Below the pieces are notes generated by a model. It had not been told where the DNA came from. It did no database searches and saw nothing but the letters and a program-made list of their open reading frames with translations. DNA of 64,000 bases from Capnocytophaga gingivalis ATCC 33624 (GTDB lineage: Bacteria; Bacteroidota; Bacteroidia; Flavobacteriales; Flavobacteriaceae): positions 1 to 64,000 of the forward strand of contig NZ_ACLQ01000031.1 in assembly GCF_000174755.1 (NCBI RefSeq). Direction: 5' to 3'. Shown one piece after another: positions 9,623 through 18,369 of the stretch (position 1 is the first letter of the stretch; each line of letters opens with the position of its first letter). The position numbers and the translations under genes are program-made.

Positions 9623-10702
9623 ATGTTCCTAAAACGACTTTACATATTGAATTTCAAGAATATAGAAAGCCGAGACTTTTCTTTTTCTCCCTCTCTCAAT
9701 TGCCTAATTGGTGACAATGGAGTGGGAAAAACGAATTCTTTGGACGCTATTTACCACTTAGGAATGACCAAAAGCTACTTCTCTTCGTCTACTTTGATGA
9801 ATATTCGCTTAGGGGAAGACTTCTATCTTATTGAGGGAAATTTCGAAAAAGAGGGACGGGAGGAGACGGTCGTTTGTAGTGTAAAAAAAGGTCAAAAAAA
9901 AATCCTCAAACGCAATGGCAAGCTTTATGAGAAACTCGCCGATCATATAGGCGCCTTTCCTATAGTGATTATCTCGCCCTCGGATCGTGACCTTATTCAT
10001 GAAGGAAGTGAGGCACGTCGCAAATTCTTGGATGGACTCCTAAGCCAGCTATATCCGAGCTACCTCGACACATTACTTAGGTACAACAAAGTCTTAGCCC
10101 AGCGCAATACCCTACTCAAGTCCTTTCATGAGAGGCAATACCTTGATCCTGATACACTTGATATCTATGATGACCAGCTTTCACTATATGGGAACAAGAT
10201 CTTTCAGGTGCGCTTGGCTTTTCTTGAGTCTTTCCTACCTATCTTCCAGGAACAGTATACACACCTCTCCCAAGGGAAAGAAGAGGTAAGCATCCGCTAT
10301 GAGAGCCGCTTGCTTGGACAGGATTTCAAGAACCTTCTTAAGGAGAGTTTCCCTCAGGATAGTGCCGCTCAATACACCACTATAGGAATCCATAAGGATG
10401 ACCTCCTCTTGGATATCAATGGACAATTGGTCAAGAAGTTCGCCAGCCAAGGCCAACAGAAATCATTCCTTATCGCACTGAAATTAGCTCAGTTCCATTG
10501 TTTGTATAAGCAGACAAATACCACTCCTATTCTTCTATTGGACGATATTTTCGACAAACTGGATTCCAAGCGTGTCGCACAGCTGATTTCCTTGGTTACT
10601 CGTCCACCCTTTGGACAGGTTTTCCTGAGTGATACCGACAAAGAACGTACGGAAAACATAGTAAAAGAAACAACCTCTAATTACCATCTTTTTTATTTGT
10701 AG
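9623..10702 (+). CDS. recF: DNA replication/repair protein RecF
   Basis: RecF is an SMC/ABC-type ATPase that helps load RecA at gapped DNA. The 359 aa length is standard. The Walker A motif GDNGVGKT is at residues 30-37. The ABC signature region SQGQQKS is at about 275-281, and Walker B (ILLLDDIFDKLD) starts near 303. The start is supported by the family-typical opening MFLKRLYILNFKNI. It is divergent from the TPR gene and followed by a hairpin overlapping its own stop codon. It is not beside dnaA, dnaN or gyrB here. Confidence 0.95.
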   Translation: MFLKRLYILNFKNIESRDFSFSPSLNCLIGDNGVGKTNSLDAIYHLGMTKSYFSSSTLMNIRLGEDFYLIEGNFEKEGREETVVCSVKKGQKKILKRNGKLYEKLADHIGAFPIVIISPSDRDLIHEGSEARRKFLDGLLSQLYPSYLDTLLRYNKVLAQRNTLLKSFHERQYLDPDTLDIYDDQLSLYGNKIFQVRLAFLESFLPIFQEQYTHLSQGKEEVSIRYESRLLGQDFKNLLKESFPQDSAAQYTTIGIHKDDLLLDINGQLVKKFASQGQQKSFLIALKLAQFHCLYKQTNTTPILLLDDIFDKLDSKRVAQLISLVTRPPFGQVFLSDTDKERTENIVKETTSNYHLFYL

Positions 10703-10725
10703 AAATTTATCTACAAATATTTTTG
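10695..10725 (+). terminator. Hairpin overlapping the recF stop
   Basis: The inverted repeat ATTTGTAGA (10695-10703) / TCTACAAAT (10710-10718) has a 6-base loop and is followed by ATTTTTG. The stem is AT-rich and includes the recF TAG stop, so it is probably a weak terminator. It directly abuts the next promoter. Confidence 0.55.
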
Positions 10726-10751
10726 TGTAATTAAAAAAATTCCTATATTTG
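10722..10751 (+). promoter_or_regulatory. Promoter for DUF177-rpmF
   Basis: TTTG (10722-10725) and TATATTTG (10744-10751) are 18 bases apart, a near-ideal Bacteroidota sigma-ABfr promoter. The -7 box ends 22 bases before the ATG at 10774. Confidence 0.85.
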
Positions 10752-10773
10752 CACCCTCAAACTGCATATTAGA

Positions 10774-11313
10774 ATGAAAGATAAAAAACGCGATCTAAAA
10801 GCGTATGATATTCACTTTGCAGGATTAAAAGATGGCGAACATCTCTTTGAGTATCAAGTAGATAATCATTTTTTTGAGCTCTTTGATTATCAGGAGTTCA
10901 ATAGTGTTAATCACTTAGTACAGGTGCACTTACAGAAGAAAAGTACACTCTTAGAGTTGGATTTTTCCGCTCAAGGCACTATCAATGTCAATTGTGATAT
11001 CACTGATGAACCTTTTGATCTCCCCACTCAGGCTCAGTCTCACTTGGTTGTCAAGTTTGGGGAAGAATATAATGATGATAATGAAGAGCTGCTTATTCTC
11101 CCTCAGGGAGAACACACTCTCAATGTGGCTCAATATATCTATGAAATACTGGTACTATCAGTGCCTGCAAAGCGTGTGAATCCTAATACACAGAGTTTTG
11201 CACAAGCCATGGAAACTCTTGAGGCACTCAGTCCAAAAGAGCTTGACGAGGCTGAAGATGATTCCCAAATAGATCCTCGATGGAACGAATTAAGAAAATT
11301 GTTGAACAAATAA
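10774..11313 (+). CDS. DUF177 (YceD-like) protein
   Basis: DUF177/YceD proteins are found immediately upstream of rpmF in most bacteria and are linked to 23S rRNA accumulation and ribosome assembly. This one has 179 aa and lies 12 bases before rpmF. The N-terminal part is beta-rich and the C-terminal third is acidic (EALSPKELDEAEDD), ending with a short basic helix. In the family motif position it has FSAQGTINVNCDITDEPFDL, where many homologues have paired Cys residues; only one Cys (in NVNCDI) is present. The family call rests on this segment and on synteny. Confidence 0.88.
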   Translation: MKDKKRDLKAYDIHFAGLKDGEHLFEYQVDNHFFELFDYQEFNSVNHLVQVHLQKKSTLLELDFSAQGTINVNCDITDEPFDLPTQAQSHLVVKFGEEYNDDNEELLILPQGEHTLNVAQYIYEILVLSVPAKRVNPNTQSFAQAMETLEALSPKELDEAEDDSQIDPRWNELRKLLNK

Positions 11314-11325
11314 AAAAATAAGAAA

Positions 11326-11535
11326 ATGGCACATCCCAAACGAAGACAATCCTCTACACGCAGAGACAAAAGAAGAACTCATGATAAAGCTGTAGTTCCT
11401 CAAATAGCTAAAGATGTAACTACAGGTGAGTTCCACCTATACCACCGCGCTCACTGGTTCGAAGGTAAGTTGTACTACCGTGGTCAAGTCCTTATCGACG
11501 AAACTCCTAAAGAAGCTCAAACCGAAACAAAATAA
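11326..11535 (+). CDS. rpmF: 50S ribosomal protein L32
   Basis: L32 is a small basic large-subunit protein. The start [20 protein letters not shown] is characteristic. The C-terminal half ([20 protein letters not shown]) has His residues where zinc-binding versions have Cys pairs, so this is the Cys-free form. Its 69 aa are normal for Bacteroidota. It is co-transcribed with the DUF177 gene and followed by two terminators. Confidence 0.96.
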   Translation: MAHPKRRQSSTRRDKRRTHDKAVVPQIAKDVTTGEFHLYHRAHWFEGKLYYRGQVLIDETPKEAQTETK

Positions 11536-11571
11536 AACAAGAGGTTTTTTTATAAGAATGTTATAGGAACT

Positions 11572-11598
11572 CTTCCCCTTTTAGGGAAGGGTTTTTTT
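11572..11598 (+). terminator. rpmF terminator 1
   Basis: CTTCCC (11572-11577) pairs with GGGAAG (11584-11589) around a 6-base loop. GG and seven T residues follow, a classic intrinsic terminator 36 bases past the rpmF stop. Confidence 0.88.
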
Positions 11599-11623
11599 AT
11601 GTAGATATACAAGGGCTATTTGT

Positions 11624-11650
11624 GGTATTTTTATAAAGATACCTTTTTTT
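11624..11650 (+). terminator. rpmF terminator 2 (backup)
   Basis: A second hairpin (11624-11643, GGTAT paired with ATACC around an AT-rich stem, one mismatch) is followed by seven T residues at 11644-11650. It would act as a tandem terminator for the rpmF transcript. Confidence 0.6.
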
Positions 11651-11716
11651 GCATAAGCGAAGTATCTAAAGCAATGCTCCCTTACCAAGAGAATCGCTAC
11701 AAATCTATAAAAATCA

Positions 11717-11746
11717 AAAGACTATCCTCTAAAGAGGATAGTCTTT
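11717..11746. terminator. Bidirectional hairpin between rpmF and pdhB
   Basis: The 14-base arms AAAGACTATCCTCT (11717-11730) and AGAGGATAGTCTTT (11733-11746) are a perfect inverted repeat around AA. T-rich sequence follows on both strands. It sits 30 bases past the pdhB stop and probably ends that minus-strand transcript. Confidence 0.75.
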
Positions 11747-11776
11747 CTTTATGAATTATAAAATAGACATTTCTGC

Positions 11777-12754
11777 TTATTTGTACATCACTTTCTTCAC
11801 AGCTTTGATTACATCCTGTGCATTAGGCAACCATTCTTGTAACAAGGCTGGTGAATAAGGTGCTGGAGTATCAGCGGTAGTGATACGTTGGATAGGAGCA
11901 TCCAAATAATCGAAGATATGTTCTTGTACTTGGTAAGTAATTTCTGAAGATACAGAGCCAAATGGCCATGCTTCTTCGAGAATCACCAAGCGGTTAGTCT
12001 TTTTCACAGAAGCGAAGATAGTTTCCCAGTCCATAGGGCGAACTGTACGAATATCTATGATTTCACATTCTATTCCTTCTTTAGCCAATTCCTCTGCTGC
12101 TATGAAGGCTTCTTTGATAATCTTACCAAAAGAAACAATAGTCACATCTTTTCCTTCTCGCTTGATATCGGCTACACCAAGTGGAATAGTGTATTCTTCT
12201 TCTGGCACTTCTCCCTTGTCGCCATACATTTGTTCTGACTCCATGAAGATCACAGGATCGTTATCACGGATAGCTGATTTGAGCAATCCCTTAGCATCAT
12301 AAGGAGTAGAAGGCACCACTACTTTGAGCCCTGGACAGTTCGCAAACCAGTTTTCGAAAGCTTGTGAGTGGGTAGCTCCCAACTGTCCTGCAGAAGCGGT
12401 AGGACCACGAAATACGATAGGAATATTAATCTGTCCTCCAGACATTTGGCGCATCTTGGCTGCATTGGAAATAATCTGATCCATTGCGACCAAAGAGAAG
12501 TTAAAGGTCATAAACTCTATGATAGGACGGCATCCATTCATGGCTGACCCTACTCCGATTCCTGAAAACCCACTCTCTGCAATAGGGGTATCTATGATTC
12601 GCTTAGGACCAAATTCGTCCAACATCCCCTTGGAAGCCTTGTATGCTCCATTATATTCTGCTACTTCCTCTCCCATGAGATAAATAGAAGGATCACGACG
12701 CATTTCTTCACTCATTGCTTCGCAAACAGCTTCTCTGAATTGTATTGTTCTCAT
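11777..12754 (-). CDS. pdhB: Pyruvate dehydrogenase E1 component, beta subunit
   Basis: The E1-beta subunit pairs with E1-alpha to decarboxylate pyruvate with thiamine diphosphate and reductively acetylate the E2 lipoyl domain. The 325 aa length is typical. Recognisable segments are GEEVAEYNGAYKASKG, DTPIAESGFSGIGVGSAMNG, GPTASAGQLGATHSQAFE and the C-terminal transketolase domain with DIRTVRPMD and EEAWPFGSVSSEI. Related beta subunits of branched-chain 2-oxoacid dehydrogenases look similar, but the GAYK stretch favours pyruvate. E1-alpha and E2 are not adjacent, so the complex is encoded at split loci. A strong promoter inside the end of the next gene drives it. Confidence 0.92.
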   Translation of the reverse strand: MRTIQFREAVCEAMSEEMRRDPSIYLMGEEVAEYNGAYKASKGMLDEFGPKRIIDTPIAESGFSGIGVGSAMNGCRPIIEFMTFNFSLVAMDQIISNAAKMRQMSGGQINIPIVFRGPTASAGQLGATHSQAFENWFANCPGLKVVVPSTPYDAKGLLKSAIRDNDPVIFMESEQMYGDKGEVPEEEYTIPLGVADIKREGKDVTIVSFGKIIKEAFIAAEELAKEGIECEIIDIRTVRPMDWETIFASVKKTNRLVILEEAWPFGSVSSEITYQVQEHIFDYLDAPIQRITTADTPAPYSPALLQEWLPNAQDVIKAVKKVMYK

Positions 12755-12831
12755 TGTATTTATTTTATATCAATCTTTTAATGACTAATGGTTTATGATC
12801 AACAGTTAGCTACTAAAACCTTAGAATCGTG

Positions 12832-12862
12832 CAAAGTTACGTATTTTTTTATTTTACACAAA
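12832..12862 (-). promoter_or_regulatory. pdhB promoter
   Basis: On the minus strand TTTG (12859-12862) and TAACTTTG (12832-12839) are 19 bases apart, an ideal match. The -33 element overlaps the last codons of the aminotransferase gene. The predicted 5' leader is about 70 bases. Confidence 0.85.
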
Positions 12863-13981
12863 ATCTGTTATCAATTTTGTGATAAAATTTATTTGTTCTT
12901 TGTCCAATTCTGTGTGCATAGGCAAGGAGATAACTTCCTGTACCAGCTCATTGGTAGCAGGAAAATCCGCTTCACGATAGCGACTATCCTCATAGGCTTT
13001 CTGCTTGTGCAAAGGTATCGGGTAGTAGATACCAAAGGGTACTCCATGCTTTGTGAGGTGTTCGGCCAAGGCATCTCGCTTACCGCCTAATATGCGTATG
13101 GTATATTGGTGAAATACATGCGAGGTATCTCCCTGAGGAATCTCTGGGGTGATGATATTTGGATTGCCTTGCAACCCCTCGGTATAGAGACGAGCGGCTT
13201 CTCTTCTCTTTTGGTTATAGCTATCCAAGTGTGGTAATTTGGCACGAAGCACACAGGCTTGTAGAGAGTCCAAGCGAGAATTCACCCCTACTACATCGTG
13301 ATGATAGCGTATGTACATCCCATGATTGACTATACCTCGTAGGATATGTGCCAACTGATCATCATTGGTAAAGATAGCTCCCCCATCTCCATAACAACCT
13401 AAGTTCTTGGAAGGGAAAAAGCTGGTAGCCCCTACATGTCCTATAGTCCCTACTTTCTGTTTGCGTCCATCACTCCAAGTGAAATCAGCCCCTATGGCTT
13501 GTGCATTGTCTTCTATGACATAGAGGTTGTACTCCTTGGCTATCTGCATGATAGCTTCCATATTGGCCGGACGACCATATAGGTGTACTGGTACGATCGC
13601 CTTGGTCTTAGGAGTAATAGCTTTGCGAATTGCTTCTATATTTATATTAAAGGTATCTTTATCCACATCTACCAGAACAGGGGTAAGTCCCAATAGGGCT
13701 ATCACCTCCACTGTAGCCGCAAAAGTAAAATCAGCAGTGATTACTTCATCGCCTCTTTTTAGGCCTAAGCCCATCATGGCTATCTGGAGAGCATCCGTAC
13801 CATTAGCACAAGGAATCACATGCTTCACCTGCAAATAAGTTTCCAATTCCTTCTGGAATGCTTGTACTTGAGGACCGTTGATAAAGGCAGCGGAATCCAA
13901 TACTTCTGCAAAGGATGCTTGTATTTGTGCTTTCAAGGGTTCATATTGCCCTTGCAAGTCTACCATCTGAATTTTTTTCAT
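12854..13981 (-). CDS. DegT/DnrJ/EryC1/StrS family aminotransferase
   Basis: These PLP enzymes transaminate keto-sugars during synthesis of amino sugars for surface glycans. At 375 aa it is full length. The PLP Lys is K192 in the motif FFPSKNLGCYGDGGAI. The upstream EDNAQAIGA segment holds the family's conserved Asp and Gln. The N-terminus (MVDLQGQYEPLKAQI) is typical of the WecE/WbpE/DegT branch. The exact sugar substrate cannot be read from sequence, and no glycan-pathway genes flank it. It is divergent from the TonB receptor gene and is probably monocistronic with its own -7 box. Confidence 0.9.
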   Translation of the reverse strand: MKKIQMVDLQGQYEPLKAQIQASFAEVLDSAAFINGPQVQAFQKELETYLQVKHVIPCANGTDALQIAMMGLGLKRGDEVITADFTFAATVEVIALLGLTPVLVDVDKDTFNINIEAIRKAITPKTKAIVPVHLYGRPANMEAIMQIAKEYNLYVIEDNAQAIGADFTWSDGRKQKVGTIGHVGATSFFPSKNLGCYGDGGAIFTNDDQLAHILRGIVNHGMYIRYHHDVVGVNSRLDSLQACVLRAKLPHLDSYNQKRREAARLYTEGLQGNPNIITPEIPQGDTSHVFHQYTIRILGGKRDALAEHLTKHGVPFGIYYPIPLHKQKAYEDSRYREADFPATNELVQEVISLPMHTELDKEQINFITKLITDFV

Positions 13982-14003
13982 GGTCTTTGTTTTTTATCGC
14001 CTG

Positions 14004-14011
14004 CAAAATTA
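14004..14011 (-). promoter_or_regulatory. -7 box for the aminotransferase gene
   Basis: TAATTTTG on the minus strand matches TAnnTTTG and ends 22 bases before the ATG at 13981. No -33 TTTG is visible at normal spacing. Confidence 0.45.
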
Positions 14012-14162
14012 CGAAATAATGATTAATTTTTAATGATTAATGATTATTTTTTTTACTATAGGGTCGCATAACCTTCCGCCCTCTATCTTTCATAGGACAA
14101 GTGAGCTTTCCTCTATTATTTAAAGAAATGTTAAATATACAAATTAGACCAAATACAAATAA

Positions 14163-14170
14163 TATCTTTG
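14163..14170 (+). promoter_or_regulatory. -7 box for the TonB receptor cluster
   Basis: TATCTTTG matches the consensus and ends 19 bases before the receptor ATG. No -33 TTTG is present at the usual distance, which would fit a promoter needing an activator; that reading is inference. Confidence 0.55.
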
Positions 14171-14189
14171 CAGCCTGAAATTTTTCTAT

Positions 14190-16856
14190 ATGAAGTGTTT
14201 TGCAATAGTTCTTTTTTTCTTCTTCTCTTGGAGTTACAGTCAGCAACAACTGCTCTCTGGAGTGGTACAAGATGAAAATAAAACACCATTATTAGGCGTG
14301 AGTATCATAGATAAAAATACCAAAAAATGGGCTATCACCAATGAAAAGGGACAGTTTTCCCTCCCTTTTTTAGAAGAATATGATCTTGATATTCAGCTTT
14401 TGGGCATGGAAAAGAAAGCACTCAAAGGAAAAGATACTTCTATAACCATCACTCTCAAGGAAGAGACGCTCTCCCTTAAGGAAGTTGTGGTTACTGCTGA
14501 TAAGGTTAAGGACAAAACCAGCTCAGCCATTACCTTGGACAAATATGCGATCTCTCAGTTCCAATCGCTTTCCCTCTCCGATGTACTCCAACAGCTTCCA
14601 GGACAGGCGATCAAGAATATCGACCTGACAGCCCCTAAAAGTATTCAACTGCGTTCTGCACTTTCTTCGCTTAACAACGCTTTTGGGGTGGGCTTCATCA
14701 TAGACGATATGTATATATCCAATGATGAAAATATGCAATCCTATGGCTATACTCGTATAGGTGGAAGTAATACTGCAGCTTTCTCTCATATGAATAGTTC
14801 TATTGACCTACGTACCATTCCCGCGGCTAATATAGAGAAGGTAGAAGTGATCAGTGGTATTGCCGATGCTAAGTATGGCAATGCTACCTCGGGGCTTATC
14901 ATTATAGAGCGCAAAGCGGGAGTCTCTCCCTTGCAGCTCTCGGCTTCTATGGTAGGAGGTGGAAATACGATTAATGTACAAAAGGGTTTTAAGCTACCTC
15001 AAAAATGGGGAAGCCTGAGCCTTTCCTTGGATTACCTCAACTCCAATAGTGACCCTCGCAACGATCTAATGTCCTTCAACCGGCTCTCTGCCACAGGTAT
15101 ATGGAGTACTTTCAATGCTTCTCAAAAGCTAAAAAATACCCTAACACTCTCAACAAGCAGAAACTTAGATGGCAGTAAGCAGTATCAAGAATTGGACGAA
15201 GCTTTTCGCAATGGTTCTACCAAGAAGGAATATAGCTACTCACTAAGCAATCGTGTCTCTTGGCAGATAGATAACTCTTGGATAGATCTGCTGAGTGGTT
15301 CGGTAAGTATATCTTATACAAAAACAGATTCTTCCAAAGAATCCTATGTTAATGGTATTGGCAATGTTGTTCCTTTAGCAGATCGCACTTCCTTTCACCA
15401 AGGAGTCTATACCCCCGTCTCCTATATGTCGATCGAACGTACTATAGGTGAACCTCTCAACATCTCTGCATCTGTGAGTGCTTCCAAGACACTCTCACAT
15501 GGTTATTTCCGCCACTCGCTCTCTGGGGGAACAGGATTCACTTATAGTGACAACATTGGTGAGGGAAAGGTCTTTGATTCGAACTCGGCCTCTATTATGA
15601 CCTCTCTTATGCCCAACAGAAGTGGGGACAGTCAACAGGGAGTACGCCCACTGAATTTCAATAGATATGTAATTGCCAATAAGCTCTTTCACTTTTACTT
15701 ACAGGACAATATCTCTTATACCTTCAATGACCGTCAGTCTCTACTGGCCAATATAGGGCTTCGCTATGAAAACCAAAATGGGTTTTCCTCTCTTAGCCCG
15801 CGTATCAATACCGCTTTTGTCCTCTCCCCTTCTGTGAAGTTTCGTGCAGGCGTGGGGCTCTCTACCAAAGCTCCTTCTCTGGTGAATCGCTTTCCTGGCA
15901 ATGTCTTTTTTGACGTCTTGGTCAAGGACTTGCGTACACGCGACTATGCAGTGAACTATATACAGACACATGTAGTTGAGCGCCCCGAGGTGTCTCTCTT
16001 GCCTGCCAAAGCTTGGAAATATGAAGTAGGAGCGGACTTCAATCTTCCTTTCGTTCGTATGAACCTTACAGGCTTCCTCAATCATAATTTTGACAACTTT
16101 GAGAACACCCCTCACTTAGGACTTTATCCTATTCCTGAGCTGAGCTTTACTAACAATCCAAACCCCACACTCCCTCCTTCCTATACCATTACAGGATATA
16201 AGGATATTGTCTTAGAATACCAGACGACAGGGAACACCAAACGAAGCAAGGATATAGGGGTGGAACTGATGATGCACTTCAACAAAATTGAGGCGCTCAA
16301 TACCCAATTTACACTCTCTGGTAGCTATGTATACTCTGAGTCCGATAGTACTTTGCCCAATCGTGAAGCCAATGCCAATGTAGCAGATACCGAGCATAAA
16401 TATATCTTTTATCCCAGAGACATCAATCGTGCTGATAAGCTCAGCCTACGACTTACCACCTCTTACCACCTATCTTTCTTGGGACTGCTCGCCTCCCTAA
16501 CTATTGAACAATTTACCTTTAGCAATGCTTTTGCCTCCATTAAGGATATTTATCCCTTGGGGTATCTCAATGATCGCTTGGAATATACAGAAATTCCTCC
16601 ATCGGAACGTACTAATAATCAATATCAGGCACTACATAGAGTTACTAAAGAAAAAAATAGGGATAGTCGTACACCTATATATCACAATTTCCACCTGCGT
16701 CTGACCAAGGAGCTCCAGAATGGACTTTCACTCTCTTTTTATATCAACAATGTGGCCAATTACCGCCCTACCATTATCATTAATGGCAGTGAAAGACGTA
16801 TGAATGAGGATATCTCTTTTGGAGCTACAGCTACTTTCAAATTTGGAAAATTATAA
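14190..16856 (+). CDS. TonB-dependent receptor with carboxypeptidase-like N-terminal domain
   Basis: This is an outer-membrane active transporter, 888 aa. A signal peptide is at 1-18. A carboxypeptidase-regulatory-like beta domain is at about 20-95 (LSGVVQDENKTPLLGVSIIDK). The plug is at about 100-235 (LSLSDVLQQLPGQ, IIDDMYISN, ANIEKVEVISGIADAKYGN), and the barrel runs to the C-terminus. It is shorter than the SusC proteins at 53-64 kb and has no SusD partner. The next genes are a DUF4876 lipoprotein, a DUF6850-like barrel and a cytochrome c peroxidase. Such clusters occur in other Bacteroidota but the substrate is unknown to me; a metal or metal complex is a guess from the peroxidase. Confidence 0.9.
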   Translation: MKCFAIVLFFFFSWSYSQQQLLSGVVQDENKTPLLGVSIIDKNTKKWAITNEKGQFSLPFLEEYDLDIQLLGMEKKALKGKDTSITITLKEETLSLKEVVVTADKVKDKTSSAITLDKYAISQFQSLSLSDVLQQLPGQAIKNIDLTAPKSIQLRSALSSLNNAFGVGFIIDDMYISNDENMQSYGYTRIGGSNTAAFSHMNSSIDLRTIPAANIEKVEVISGIADAKYGNATSGLIIIERKAGVSPLQLSASMVGGGNTINVQKGFKLPQKWGSLSLSLDYLNSNSDPRNDLMSFNRLSATGIWSTFNASQKLKNTLTLSTSRNLDGSKQYQELDEAFRNGSTKKEYSYSLSNRVSWQIDNSWIDLLSGSVSISYTKTDSSKESYVNGIGNVVPLADRTSFHQGVYTPVSYMSIERTIGEPLNISASVSASKTLSHGYFRHSLSGGTGFTYSDNIGEGKVFDSNSASIMTSLMPNRSGDSQQGVRPLNFNRYVIANKLFHFYLQDNISYTFNDRQSLLANIGLRYENQNGFSSLSPRINTAFVLSPSVKFRAGVGLSTKAPSLVNRFPGNVFFDVLVKDLRTRDYAVNYIQTHVVERPEVSLLPAKAWKYEVGADFNLPFVRMNLTGFLNHNFDNFENTPHLGLYPIPELSFTNNPNPTLPPSYTITGYKDIVLEYQTTGNTKRSKDIGVELMMHFNKIEALNTQFTLSGSYVYSESDSTLPNREANANVADTEHKYIFYPRDINRADKLSLRLTTSYHLSFLGLLASLTIEQFTFSNAFASIKDIYPLGYLNDRLEYTEIPPSERTNNQYQALHRVTKEKNRDSRTPIYHNFHLRLTKELQNGLSLSFYINNVANYRPTIIINGSERRMNEDISFGATATFKFGKL

Positions 16857-16935
16857 TTCAGGAAGCAATAAGCAGTGGTATGTGATGAAGAATCAGCTGA
16901 CCACTAACCCATAACACCTAAAACCTTTTAAAAAA

Positions 16936-18270
16936 ATGAGAAAAATTATTTTTGCTTTATCTCTAACTGCCCTTCTGAGTGCTTGTCGCAAGGATGACGA
17001 CAGCTTTGGCAGTGGAAATGACAATGGACAAGTGTCCCGCATCGCCTACACCATAGAGACTACTTATGGGGATAAGTTCAATAACCTCAAAGCCGCTGGA
17101 TCTGTAGTGAAACTCACCGACACCTCTACCGGACAACAATACGAAGCCACTACCTCCGATGAAGGAAAGGCTATCCTACAGCTCCTCCCTGGTACTTATA
17201 ACATAGAGGTATCCAAATCCCTTACTAAAGAACAGAACAACAGCCTTTTTGGTTTTGACAACGAGGCTAATTTCGCTGCTTCCAAGCAAGGAGTCATTAT
17301 CTCCTCAACCGCTAATTCTCTCTATTTCAAGATGAGTGCGGCTCGTATGGGAGACTTGGTGATCAAGCAGATATATTATACTGGTTCTGATATAAAAAAA
17401 GCAGCCAACTATCATGATAATTTCTTTGAGGTGTACAACAACTCCTCCGATACGATCTACTTGGATGGTATCTATTTTGCCAAATTACAAGGAGCTCAAA
17501 AGTATATAGCCTCCAATGCTGGAAAAAAAGGATATACTGCCAACGGACAATATAACTGGGCAGAGGCACAAGGCTTGGAAGGATTGGGCGAAAAGGCCAA
17601 TACCGATTATGTATATGCCAAAACAGTCATCGCTTTCCCTGGCACTGGCAAGGACTATCCTTTAGCTCCTGGCAAGTCTAAGATTGTAGCCAGTTCCGCT
17701 CGTAATCACAAAGAACCACTCCCTGGCAAGCCTGCAGTACAGAAACCTGAACTCACCATTGACCTAAGTCATGCCCATTTCGAGGTGTACTTAGATCCTT
17801 CTTTTGTAAAAGATGGAAAATCGTTAGACACTGATAACCCTGCTGTTACGAACATGGTCATACTTCACAAAAATGGAGGGAAGGACTTTCTCTTAGACAC
17901 CCAAGGCAGAGAGGCTTATATCCTCTTTAGGGACACTAAGGAGAACTTTGAGGCTTATAAGCGTGTTCCTCTTCCAACCGTTACCAATGCTGATTCTAAT
18001 AGTGCCAAATGTGTACAGATTCCTTTGGATAAAATCATCGATGGGGTCAATGCCCAGCACAATAATGCCAACAACTCTCTCCCTCATCGCCTCCCTGACA
18101 GCATAGATGCAGGAGAGCTCAAGGCTAAAAGTGCCTTCTCTTCTGAAGTATTTATTCGCAAAGTCAAAGAGGTTAAGAATGGTTTCACTCGCTATCAGGA
18201 TACCAACAATTCTACCAATGATTTTCAGTTAAAAGACAATGTATTCGACCTTAGTGCCTTAAATGAATAA
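16936..18270 (+). CDS. DUF4876-family lipoprotein
   Basis: This 444 aa lipoprotein has signal LSAC with lipidated Cys17. The residues after it (RKDDDS) resemble the Lys-plus-acidic surface-export signal of Capnocytophaga and Bacteroides lipoproteins, so it may sit on the cell surface. Residues about 40-115 look like a carboxypeptidase-regulatory-like domain (AAGSVVKLTDTSTGQQYEAT, LLPGTYNIEVS). Around 160-190 FFEVYNNSSDTIYLDGIYF resembles a lamin-tail-like beta fold. The remainder is unassigned. It starts 79 bases after the TonB receptor stop. The family name comes from recognition of the overall pattern and neighbours; function is unknown. Confidence 0.8.
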   Translation: MRKIIFALSLTALLSACRKDDDSFGSGNDNGQVSRIAYTIETTYGDKFNNLKAAGSVVKLTDTSTGQQYEATTSDEGKAILQLLPGTYNIEVSKSLTKEQNNSLFGFDNEANFAASKQGVIISSTANSLYFKMSAARMGDLVIKQIYYTGSDIKKAANYHDNFFEVYNNSSDTIYLDGIYFAKLQGAQKYIASNAGKKGYTANGQYNWAEAQGLEGLGEKANTDYVYAKTVIAFPGTGKDYPLAPGKSKIVASSARNHKEPLPGKPAVQKPELTIDLSHAHFEVYLDPSFVKDGKSLDTDNPAVTNMVILHKNGGKDFLLDTQGREAYILFRDTKENFEAYKRVPLPTVTNADSNSAKCVQIPLDKIIDGVNAQHNNANNSLPHRLPDSIDAGELKAKSAFSSEVFIRKVKEVKNGFTRYQDTNNSTNDFQLKDNVFDLSALNE

Positions 18271-18273
18271 CCT

Positions 18274-18354
18274 GTAGGGGCAAATTGCAATTCGCCCTTA
18301 CATATTTTATATTGCAATTCACCCTTTCATATTTTCATATTGCAATTCGCCCTT
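18274..18354. repeat. Three-copy palindromic repeat (core TTGCAATTCnCCCTT)
   Basis: The core TTGCAATTC(G/A)CCCTT occurs at 18285-18299, 18312-18326 and 18340-18354, spaced 27 and 28 bases. The first copy lies in an imperfect palindrome (18274-18301) of the type GGGCnAATTGCAATTnGCCC. The array fills most of the 99-base gap between the DUF4876 and DUF6850-like genes. It could form RNA hairpins that tune downstream expression, or be a dispersed genomic repeat element. Confidence 0.8.
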
Positions 18355-18369
18355 TTACTTATTTTTACC

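Noticed and set aside
18340-18369. Earlier TTG start for the DUF6850-like gene
   Set aside because: It would lie in the palindromic repeat and place extra residues before a good signal peptide that starts at 18370.
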